64,000 nucleotides of DNA from NCBI GenBank assembly GCA_032622095.1, contig CP136063.1:25670987-25734986 (forward strand), given 5' to 3'. The stretch's first letter is position 1; each line of letters starts with the position of its first letter. The stretch comes from Siphonodentalium dalli. Lineage: Eukaryota; Mollusca; Scaphopoda; Gadilida; Siphonodentaliidae. Below, piece after piece: positions 55,700 to 64,000 of this stretch. Made by a program: the position numbers and the translations under genes. The notes beneath the pieces are model-generated. The model was not told the origin of the DNA. It searched no databases and saw only the letters and a program-made list of their open reading frames with translations.

Positions 55700-55936
55700 A
55701 TCACAAACGAGTATATTAGTCGACAAAACGCCAGTTTTTTTCTGCTCACATTTCATGCCATACTGATGAAAGAAGTGCAAGAAGACACTGTGAATGTTGA
55801 TAGTGTCACACAACATACCAGAGATGTGTTCGCCATTTCAACAAAGGCATTAGAACAATTGGGAAGAACAGCAGCTTTCCATCATCTGGTCCACAGACGA
55901 GCGGCAATTTCTGATGCAAGAAACCCATCATTATGA
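55700..55936 (+). pseudogene. Second copy of the VFAISTKAL ORF family
   Basis: Reads FHAILMKEVQEDTVNVDSVT, QHTRDVFAISTKALEQLGRT and AAFHHLVHRRAAISDA, then terminates soon after. It joins, in one frame, the LMKE motif seen at 40.42 kb and the VFAISTKAL segment seen at 41.45 kb, showing that those belong to one family. Confidence 0.5.
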
Positions 55937-56920
55937 TACAATTGGGTATGGTTTACAACGATGTTGGGATGAAAAATGGGGATGATAGTCAGAGTGAAAG
56001 AGGTAAAACTTTCATCGAACTATATTCTAATAAAGAGGGATGGAGATAAGAAATTTCGACAAAAGCGCTAGGATCCCTAGAAAGAAACAAATATAATAAA
56101 ACACAAATAGAATGTGAGGCCCTAATTCTCAAATATGAAGATACATGAGGGAGATTGGATGTCTCCTAATCCAAATGAGAAAAGAGGATGAGAAAGTAAA
56201 ATGTCTTGAAGACTGCCCATATATAGCACTCACTGGGATGCATTAATTATTTATGTCAGTCATCTTATTTTGCAGATTACAGATTTTATTTTCCAGTTTA
56301 CAGATTCTTGGAGTGACAGAAGAGTGTCCAGTGTATCAGTGGTTTTAACCCAGAAAGCCGTCATTACGATACTCGCTTTTTGGCATTAAATATTGGGTAT
56401 AGTTTACAACGTGCAATGTGCAAAAATACTCCATTTTCATGGGAAGAAAAATGGGATGATAGTCAGTTCCTAGCACAGTTGTTTGTTTAGTTTCTTATGA
56501 AGGAGGTGATAAGTTTTTTTAACAATTTAATGCGCACGTATCTTCATTTTTAAATATTGATGTGAGATGAATTGTTTTGAGACGACCAGTTGTGACATGG
56601 ATCTGATATTAACAATAATGAATTCTAATTTCTATGCGAAAATTCTTTTGACGACAACAAGTGAGTTATATATTTTTAAATATGCAGAAGGTAAATTCCA
56701 CGGAAACTTGGAAAGGTTTCATTTTTGTAAAAATGCAACACCAATTCCCAATTCCCAGAGAAAATATGTTTGTTAGAAAGAGAGTAATATACTCCCCTTA
56801 AAACCTAGAGAAATATACTCTAAAACTTCTATTTATAGAATGTCTACAATGGACGACAGAAAAGTAAATAAAGAAGAGATGGCACTATTTACTGAAGTAG
56901 AGCACCCTCTCTGGCCTCTA
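55937..56920. other. No gene; diverged repeat phrase
   Basis: ATTGGGTATGGTTTACAACG at about 55942 and ATTGGGTATAGTTTACAACG at about 56391 begin two similar stretches that both contain GGGATGATAGTCAG. Otherwise short random frames. Confidence 0.4.
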
Positions 56921-56925
56921 GAGGA

Positions 56926-57216
56926 ATGAGGTGCCCTGTGGAGGGTTATCCTGTCGACAACCATTTCACCCGATGTAATTTGTTTTATCGTCATTGGACA
57001 AGATTTCATGTTATTTCAACATCTCTATTCAAATGTGCGAGCTCTAAAAGTTTTGCCGAAAACTATCGTTTAAATAAACACCTGAAAGATTCGGGCCATT
57101 TTGTGTGGTCTACGGACACTGTTAAAAATAAATTATATATTAATCCCGGGGATGTTCTACCACCGAAAAGACCGAATAAGGAAGAACGTTCTTATATATT
57201 TTATTATTTTATGTGA
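56926..57216 (+). CDS. Finger-like ORF (C2H2-related)
   Basis: Reads MRCPVEGYPVDNHFTRCNLF, YRHWTRFH, then LFKCASSKSFAENYRLNKHL and KDSGHF, with a Lys/Pro-rich end (VLPPKRPNKEERS). Cys and His spacing fits two degenerate C2H2 fingers, the second lacking its second Cys. A single exon of a finger protein or a decayed fragment; family not named. Confidence 0.45.
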   Translation: MRCPVEGYPVDNHFTRCNLFYRHWTRFHVISTSLFKCASSKSFAENYRLNKHLKDSGHFVWSTDTVKNKLYINPGDVLPPKRPNKEERSYIFYYFM

Positions 57217-57267
57217 CATGAACCACGCACTTGATAAGCACACAATACCACTCATACTATTGAACAG

Positions 57268-58205
57268 TAATAGATTTCTATTTAATTCATGCTATTCAGG
57301 ATGTCCATGATGTGGGATAATTTGATGTCACTGGCACCACGTAATAGATTTGTATTTATATTCATGCTATTATTCAGGATGTCCATGATGTGGGATAATT
57401 TGATGTCACTGGCACCACGTAATAGATTTGTATTTATATTCATGCTATTATTCAGGATGTCCATGATGTGGGATAATTTGATGTCACTGGCACCACGTAA
57501 TAGATTTGTATTTATATTCATGCTATTATTCAGGATGTCCATGATGTGGGATAATTTGATGTCACTGGAACCACGTAATAGATTTGTATTTATATTCATG
57601 CTATTATTCAGGATGTCCATGATGTGGGATAATTTGATGTCACTGGAACCACGTAAATAGATTTGTATTTATATTCATGCTATTATTCAGGATGTCCATG
57701 ATGTGGGATAATTTGATGTCACTGGAACCATGTAATAGATTTGTATTTATATTCATGACATTTCTTTTCAGGATGTCCATGTGGGATAATTTGATGTCAC
57801 TGGAACCATGTTAATAGATTTGTATTTATATTCATGCTATTATTCAGGATGTCCATGATGTGGGATAAATTGATGTCACTGGAACCATGTAATAGAATTG
57901 TATTTATATTCATGCTATTATTCAGGATGTCCATGATGTGGGATAATTTGATGTCACTTGAACCATGTAATAGATTTGTATTTATATTCATGACATTTCT
58001 TTTCAGGATGTCCATGTGGGATAATTTGATGTCACTGGAACCATGTTAATAGATTCGTATTTATATTCATGCTATTATTCAGGATGTCCATGATGTGGGA
58101 TAAATTGATGTCACTGGAACCATGTAATAGATTTGTATTTATATTCATGACATTTCTTTTCAGGATGTCCATGATGTGGGATAATTTGATGTCACTTGAA
58201 CCACG
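57268..58205 (+). repeat. 78-bp tandem repeat, about 12 units, splice-like cores
   Basis: Each unit runs AATAGATTTGTATTTATATT, CATGCTATTATTCAG, GATGTCCATGATGTGGGATA, ATTTGATGTCACTGGAACCA, CGT. A variant has ATGACATTTCTTTTCAG in place of the CTATTATTCAG part. The length is 26 codons, so both strands are mostly open (plus MLLFRMSMMWDNLMSL). The last unit ends ACCAC|GTAAGT. The minus-strand frames are mirror artefacts. Confidence 0.92.
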
Positions 58206-58490
58206 TAAGTTGGAATCGGGCAAAATCATCAATAACATAATAGAAAATATAGAATCATCTGCCAAAAGGAGATGGAAACATTAGAAGGGGAATTGGGGAA
58301 TGCTGATCTCAACATTCCCGAGGAATTGGGGAATGCTGATCTCAACATTCCCAGAGGACATTAATAACCTTTTAAATACACCAAGAGGTTCTCCCAGAAA
58401 TTCCCCCATAAAAGTAACAAAAGATGTCAAACTGACATCACAGCTACAAGTACCAAAGCGTGACACCAAACATTCTGTTCCAGGATAAAA
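58206..58490 (+). other. Coding-like stretch with 33-bp duplication
   Basis: Follows directly on the last repeat unit. Reads ESGKIINNIIENIESSAKRR, then (shifted frame) ELGNADLNIPEELGNADLNIP made by a duplicated GAGGAATTGGGGAATGCTGA unit, then in another frame NTPRGSPRNSPIKVTKDVKL. Composition suggests a broken exon; no family recognised. Confidence 0.3.
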
Positions 58491-58607
58491 ACTTTGTCAA
58501 GAAAAAGGCAAATAAAAGATTAAGCTCCACTATCAATACCCGCAAAATAAAGGGCTGAGGTGAAAAACAAAACTCTGTGTCCCTTCGATTACTGCTGAGT
58601 ATACCAA

Positions 58608-59040
58608 ATGCCAAGCAAGGCCAAACGTCAGTCCATAACGCAACACATAGGAAGAGTAGAGGTCACAACGGACGGGTGGACGAGTCGACAAACAGAATCA
58701 TTCATAACAATAACATGTCACTCGCTTAACCGTTCTTGGCTTCCAGTTAGTGTCGTTTTACAAACAAGACCGTTAAATGAAAGTCACACGGCTGAAAATA
58801 TTGCATCCGTTACCAAGAAGCTGTTCACGAATGGCATTTACCGTATCAACTGGGAATTCCTATAGTATCCGACAATGCCAGCAACATGGTGAAAGCTGTT
58901 GACACGGTACAATCATCCGTTGATTCCATCCATATCAGATGTTTCGCACATTCTTTAAATCTTGCCGCTCAAAAAGAAGCCACCAAGCAAGCTGCACCAC
59001 CGCAACAAACGACGCCTCAAAGGCCGTCACAGTCAACAGC
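58608..59040 (+). pseudogene. ZBED-type hAT transposase, central part
   Basis: Reads VEVTTDGWTSRQTESFITIT (first catalytic Asp in TTDGWTS), SWLPVSVVLQTRPLNESHTA, then after a frameshift near 58862, VSDNASNMVKAVDTV (second catalytic Asp), and IRCFAHSLNLAAQKE. These are the ordered RNase H-fold motifs of ZBED-like hAT transposases. The insertion domain, catalytic Glu and dimerisation domain are absent. The frame runs on through a Pro/Gln/Ala-rich linker straight into the TatD-like domain. Confidence 0.85.
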
Positions 59041-59079
59041 TCCAGCACACAGTGCAGCAAGACCAGATCAAAGGGCCCA

Positions 59080-59929
59080 GGTATTGATGGTGATTGATAC
59101 GCATTTTCACCTCAATCGTCTTTGCAAAAGCCTCCACGTGTCACTAACATCACCAATGGAGGCAATTCGGACAAGTATCACACAATTAATGCCTAGGGTT
59201 CTGGTTATCTGTGGTGTAAATGTGATGTGCGATCCACTGGAATATCCAAACATCATTCCAGTGGACCCATATTGAAAGACAGCAGTGGGGGTCCATCCCA
59301 AACAATATCATCTGCTAACGGATGTTGGCATTCTTACTAGATGGATCCAGCTAATAAACGACCCACGTGTTGGAGAAATCGGGCTGGACTGATCTATCCG
59401 CGGCATCACGCCACAAGGTCGTTATGATCAGGATTTGGCTTTCACCAGACTTCTGTTCCACACCAAGACAGTAGCAGAAAAGCCAATTGTACTACACTTA
59501 CGTGGCGACAAAAGCGACCCATGGTCAAGGGACCTAAGTCATGTTGGTCTCAACATCTGCTCAAGTGAGTGTGTACCCAGAAGGAAATTCCATTTCCACT
59601 CCTTCATGGGTACCCCAGATATCGTCCAAGCATGGATCGATCGATTTCGAAATACTTATTTCGGTATAAATGGGTCATGTTTCTGGTTCGCCAATCCACA
59701 AAAGGCTGCAGTAGCAGCTATTCCTAAAGATCGGCTAATATTGGAGACCGATGCATCCTATTTCAATGAGCAGATGTCGGAACGACCGTACACTTCTCCG
59801 GCCTTATTGGGAGAAATAGCAGAGTGTGTAGCCATCATCAGAGGAGAGACAACTCAAGAAGTCCTCCATTACACCAATAACAATGCTACAGCTCTTTATG
59901 AACTTGGCAAATTACCAACTTTCCAATAA
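59080..59929 (+). pseudogene. TatD-like metal-dependent nuclease, two in-frame stops
   Basis: One frame carries the complete order of TatD family motifs: IDTHFHLNRL (metal-binding HxH), TGA at 59275, VGVHPKQYH, GEIGLD (Glu ligand), TGA at 59390, then ITPQGRYDQDLAFTRLL, PIVLHLRG (His), FHFHSFMG (His) and LILETDASYF (Asp), ending at TAA 59927-59929. All metal-ligand positions are kept, yet two TGA codons interrupt, so it is probably a recently inactivated copy. TatD enzymes are 3'-5' exonucleases/endonucleases; TATDN2-like copies are numerous in some invertebrates. Confidence 0.85.
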
Positions 59930-60660
59930 GGTCCAAGAGACGAACAAATGATCACCCATAGGTGATCGATTACATATCCTTTATACATATGTACAATATA
60001 TGATAGATAATTCCACTTATGGAATTACATATTCTTTTTCTCAAAATCTGTTCCAAAACACAAATAATTACACAATGTTTTATACAGTAGCACTGTTTCA
60101 ATCCGTTTGGTCAAAAGGATTGATAAAGAAAATCTAGACAATGAGCGGATATTAGGTCAGCTTCTAAAAAAATGACCACATCTGGGTATGTACTCATGAT
60201 AATGTACACACAATTTCGTGACCTAATAATTCTGTCAACCCCAATTTAGTGATGCGAGAGTTTTCGACTCTTATAGTCCAATACACTCTTCCACACTCAA
60301 TTGACTCTCAAATGGAATTCTTTAATAAATAAAGCCGGGTTGAGTGTAGTATTTTTGGATATGAATTAAATTACGATATCAGAAAATATAGTGCCAAATG
60401 CTCTCTATCAGAGAGCCGAAACACATACCAACAAATGCCACTCCGCCCGAACAGCCAATGAAAGATCGGCGCAATTCGGGAACAGACCAGCGGAATGATA
60501 CGCTATGGATTCGTTCATTCACTCCTCGACAGCCACGATAAACAGTTTAAATTCTACTTTATAATATTATCTATTGCCGCATTATTATACATCGTTGGAT
60601 CTTCATGATTATATATAAGGTTAGTTGTTTATTCATTATTCATATGTATTGATTGTTATT
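59930..60660. other. Intergenic, upstream of the membrane-protein gene
   Basis: A short hairpin GATCACCCATAGGTGATC lies at about 59949-59966. A TATA-like TATATATAAGG at about 60611 stands about 50 bp before the ATG at 60663 and could be promoter or 5' UTR. No other gene seen. Confidence 0.4.
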
Positions 60661-60662
60661 AC

Positions 60663-61445
60663 ATGACACACACCAAACATCCAACAACACCCCTAGAGGC
60701 TGATATATACCCGCCTACAGAGACAGGCACAGTTCCAATTGAGTCATCTGCGGAGCCGGCTACAAACACTCTGTCTGCTGTTGACACCTATCCGGGGGTC
60801 CCAAGACACAATATAGGTTTGGGGGAGGCGGTAGCGAGTGCAGCTGCAGCTGCATTGGTCAGCGTGATTCTAGGATCCTTAGGTTGGTGCTTGAAGAGAT
60901 TGTTTGACAAGCGTCAGCAAATTAGACTAGAAAATGCACATGATGCATCAGGTAGCATGTCGGTGGCGCCAACGGTCGCAACCTCGGCATCAACGCCCTT
61001 CTTGTCGGAGACGAGTTTCAACGCCGATGTAACGACCGACACAACCCTTGACATCACACCGAATACTCTTCACACTACAGTATCTGACCCGGACTCTGTG
61101 ATAGATATGCCACCGGCTGCACCGACCGGCGACGCTAGCCCCGTTGTGTCACCAAAGACTATAGATCTCGACCTTACGTGGTCTGACACCGACTCTGTGA
61201 TAGATGTGTCACCGACCGCAACGTCTTGCGACACTAGCCCTGATGTGTCACCAAAGACTATACATGTCGACATTACATGTTCTGACACCGACACGATGAA
61301 AGATGATGAGTCACCAGCTGAAATGTCCTGTGACATTAGCCCCGAAGTGTTAATGCCTAAGAATTCGGGTATTTCCATGACGTCGACACCTCTGAGAAGG
61401 TCTCAGAGACAGCGACACCTTCCTATCAGATATTCTCCCTCTTAG
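60663..61445 (+). CDS. Single-pass membrane protein with 33-residue repeats, unrecognised
   Basis: A 260-residue intact frame. Residues 1-53 are Pro/Thr/Ser-rich. Residues about 54-77 (EAVASAAAAALVSVILGSLG) form a transmembrane helix, followed by basic KRLFDKRQQIRL, so the C-terminal part is probably cytosolic. Residues 141-239 are three consecutive 33-residue repeats beginning SDPDSVID, SDTDSVID and SDTDTMKD, each with a SPKTI- or PEVL-like centre. The end, PLRRSQRQRHLPIRYSPS, resembles the basic C-terminal tail of Ty3/gypsy polyproteins. It may be a host gene or an extra ORF of a retroelement. No signal peptide is evident at the N-terminus. Confidence 0.6.
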   Translation: MTHTKHPTTPLEADIYPPTETGTVPIESSAEPATNTLSAVDTYPGVPRHNIGLGEAVASAAAAALVSVILGSLGWCLKRLFDKRQQIRLENAHDASGSMSVAPTVATSASTPFLSETSFNADVTTDTTLDITPNTLHTTVSDPDSVIDMPPAAPTGDASPVVSPKTIDLDLTWSDTDSVIDVSPTATSCDTSPDVSPKTIHVDITCSDTDTMKDDESPAEMSCDISPEVLMPKNSGISMTSTPLRRSQRQRHLPIRYSPS

Positions 61446-61629
61446 ACATTAGTTAGTAAAAGTCAGTTTAACGTCGATTGATATTTCCAGAGTAGTTATG
61501 CGAATACGATTCTTATTAATTATTTATTATTAAAGGCATTTGCGAGGTTCAGAAGTAATACACGGTGATAAACAAATGCACACTTAACTTTTTCCGCAGA
61601 TAACTGTAATAGCATTAAATTAGTTAAGC

Positions 61630-62226
61630 ATGTGTCACAAAAGGAACACTATTAGAGGGTCTATGTTGGACAAGCGGCAACGTATTAGACTGGAAAATGC
61701 ACCATGTAGCATGTCGGTGTCACCAACAACCCCTACCTCAACATCAACACCCTTGTTGTCGGATACAAGTTTCAATGCCGATGTAACGACCGACACAACA
61801 CTTGACATTACAGCGAATACGCCTCACACTACCGAAACAGGCCAGGACTCAGTGATAGATATGCCACCGGCTGACCAGGACTCAGTGATAGAAATGTCAC
61901 CGGCTGCACCGACCGTTGACACTATCCCCACGGTGTCGCCAATAGATCACGACCTTACAGTCTGACACAGACTCTGTTGGGATAGATGTCTCACTGTCCG
62001 CAACGTCTTGCGACAACAGCCTGATGCGTCACCAAAAACTATACATGTAGACATTACCTGTTCTGACACGGACACGCTGAGAGATGAGGATTCACCAGAT
62101 GCAATGCCCTGTGACATTAGCCCTGAAGTTTTAACGCCCAAGGATTCAGGGATTTCCATGACGTCAACGCCTCTGAGAAGGTCTCAGAGACAGCGACACC
62201 TTCCGAACAGATATTCTCCCTCTTAA
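61630..62226 (+). pseudogene. Tandem duplicate of the membrane-protein gene, 3' part
   Basis: Repeats the previous gene from KRQxIRLENA to the C-terminal PLRRSQRQRHLPNRYSPS, but lacks the N-terminal and transmembrane part, and has a frame break near 61960. The repeat unit differs (extra DSVIDMPPADQ copy, missing part of another). The 3' UTR is duplicated too (61446-61625 against 62227-62405, including GGCATTTGCGAGGTTCAGAA). Duplication spacing is about 765-780 bp. Confidence 0.75.
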
Positions 62227-62629
62227 AAACATTAGTTAGTAAAAGTCAGTTTAACGTCGATTGATATTTTCCAGAGTAGTTATGCGAATATGATTCTTAT
62301 TATTATTAAAGGCATTTGCGAGGTTCAGAAGTAATACACGGTGATAAACAAATGAACACTAACTTTGCACAGATAACTGTAAATAGTATTAAATTAGTTG
62401 AGCCATATGCACACACAAAAAAAAACAACAAAAAAAAACACTATTAGGGGATCCATGTAGTACTGAGCTTAATGCTGATAATATATTATTTTGCGATGTA
62501 TGTTTATTCACAATATAAAAAACAATACACACACAACTAGCCATTGACGTTAAACTGACTTGTATTAGCTATGACATTAGCCTCAGTTTCCTGTGAGTAT
62601 ATATGTGTCAATCATGGGGTTGCTTTATT

Positions 62630-63390
62630 GTTTAAAGTATATTTTGACTAAATTTTATAATGCAACTACAAGCATTAATAGTTTATTTTTTATATGCCAT
62701 TTTGAAGAAAAAAAAGAGGTCGTATTAGGTTATCATTCTGTCCATCCGTCCATACTTTACCTTTTTTGTTTTGGTTTTTTTTTATCTGAAGTTGGTATGT
62801 GTATCTGGTGGCTAACGATACATAGTCAAGTTTGAAGATGTGTTCTGTCCAATTATTCTACATGAGTTACGGCCCCCTTTTTGACTTAGAATTTAACCGC
62901 ATTTTGACATTGAAATCAGGGGTATATGAATTTTTCTTCAAATCTAAGCTGTAAATACTATTTTCTTATGCTGCAATACAATTTGAAATGTCTAAAGGGC
63001 TTATTTTGCCACTACCTAGCGATGCTCTTGTTATATTATGTATGAAAATACGAATGCTGTTTCGGCGATGATATATTTGGCACTCATTCTGTACTTTGTT
63101 GGTTTTGAAAAAAAACAAAACATTTTTGACTAAATTTTATAATGCAGCTACGGGTATTAATGGTTGGTCGATTTTTATAGTATGTATGACAAGTTATGTT
63201 TTATGGTGATGATATATATGGCAATCATTAGCTGTTTTGTTGATTTTTTTGAAAAAAGAATATTTTGACTACTTTTTATATTTTTTTTATAATACACTTA
63301 CAGGCATTAATATTTTTGTTTTTTTATATTATGTATGACAAGCGATGTTTTTGGTGATGCTATATCTGGCAATCTTTTGATATCAACCAA
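62630..63390 (+). repeat. Degenerate tandem repeat, about 150-bp unit
   Basis: Recurring phrases TTTTGACTAAATTTTATAAT, GGTATTAATGG, TATGTATGACAAG and GGCAATCATT appear near 62640, 63030-63130, 63180-63270 and 63300-63375. Old and eroded. No gene. Confidence 0.6.
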
Positions 63391-63400
63391 ACGGGTGTAA

Positions 63401-63594
63401 GTAAACTCCCATCCTGACCAACTCTTATCCTGCTTCTTTTTCCCCCCAGCAATTCATGGGGGCCATAACATTCATAATATGATCAGGCACAAATAACGAA
63501 GACATCTTTTAATTTTATTTTTTTAATAACATTATTTAACTAAATGACAGACATTTTTTAACATGTGTACGAGTTGGTTAGGGTTCGAGTTGAC
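63401..63594. mobile_element. TIR element, unfilled relative of 38588-39196
   Basis: Ends GTAAACTCCCATCCTGACCA+ACTC and the inverse GAGTTGGTTAGGGTTCGAGT+TGAC. About 194 bp, similar to the net length of the 38588 copy without its MITE. No coding capacity. Confidence 0.6.
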
Positions 63595-64000
63595 TGTCCC
63601 AAACTTTTGTTATGTATTTCTGATGTGCATGTATGTTTATATGGAAAACGTTCTATTAACTTTTGATAATCATTGTAAAATATATCGATTTGTTGTTAAT
63701 CACCGATGATACAAGCGGTTAATTATCCGACAGCATATATACTCAGGGATCGCTTGAACCTCTCTAAATCAAACACTATTTGAAACAACCCTTCTGATCG
63801 CGGTTACGAGACACGAAACCAGTATTATAATTGCTTTTACCCGAGTGCTTTCGGCTTTTGTATGATTAGTGTATTCGTGTGGACTAATAAAGTTGACTTT
63901 GGATGATAATGGGAGAGTTTTCAGAAGAAATTTTCAAAATTCGTTGTTCACCGTTACTTGTGTTTAAATTAAAAAAAAAACTAAATTTTGCTTATACTGT
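63595..64000. other. No gene recognised
   Basis: AT-rich end of the window. A short phrase GGACTAATAAAGTTGACTTT near 63881 resembles a polyadenylation signal context, but no gene leads into it. Confidence 0.4.

Noticed and set aside
57268-58205. Long open frames on both strands as protein-coding genes
   Set aside because: They are translations of a 78-bp tandem repeat; the minus-strand frames mirror the plus strand.
3450-59392. Recurrent in-frame TGA codons (integrase, TatD) as recoded or selenocysteine codons
   Set aside because: The genes also contain frameshifts or TAA/TAG elsewhere, positions are not cysteine-like by family knowledge, and no recoding element was seen. Nonsense mutation is simpler.

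Overview
The window looks like a stretch of metazoan nuclear genome, most likely a marine invertebrate and plausibly a mollusc. It is AT-rich, has spliceosomal splice-site signals, no long intact gene arrays, and a dense, layered population of eukaryotic transposable elements. The mollusc suggestion is an inference: arrays of roughly 160-190 bp units ending in a short hairpin resemble the pearl/HINE (Helitron-associated) elements known from bivalves. There is no rRNA cluster, no confident tRNA and no CRISPR array. Nearly every recognisable protein-coding stretch is a decayed mobile-element gene; only a few exon-like stretches look like host genes.

Layout. 0-8 kb: C2H2 finger fragment, an 883-bp hAT-type MITE with a perfect 8-bp target duplication, a broken Ty3/gypsy integrase, a hairpin-ended repeat array, and a BED-finger hAT fragment split by a TTAA-type MITE. 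8-20 kb: a candidate first exon in a YY1-like context (8149), a broken C2H2 protein, gypsy integrase scraps, a 36-bp minisatellite of about 26 units (15.8-16.8 kb), and a decayed hAT transposase (18.1-19.8 kb). 20-30 kb: four exon-like segments with agreeing splice phases (20628-28578) whose second exon is broken by a 47-bp triplication, embedded among MITEs; the second hAT MITE copy (23.6-24.4 kb); a G45 tract. 30-34 kb: a Penelope-like reverse transcriptase interrupted by two other elements, then a C-tract-rich satellite. 34-45 kb: foldback elements, a RecQ-like helicase exon, nested TTAA MITEs, an unrecognised 160-aa exon, and an array of about eleven 160-bp units. 45-54 kb: a basic DNA-binding-like ORF, a DIRS-type tyrosine recombinase fragment, a gag fragment abutting a hAT dimerisation domain, and a third hairpin-ended array. 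54-64 kb: a 78-bp repeat array carrying splice-like signals, a ZBED-type hAT fragment running in frame into a TatD-like nuclease pseudogene, and a tandemly duplicated gene for a single-pass membrane protein with 33-residue repeats.

The genes do not form a pathway. The order of insertions can be read: TTAA MITEs and a hairpin-ended array element landed inside older transposon genes, and in several places removing the insertion restores the reading frame. The most distinctive signals are a ~70-bp near-perfect palindrome shared by two TTAA MITE families with different ends, three unrelated array elements with the same architecture, the TatD/hAT composite, and the duplicated membrane-protein gene.
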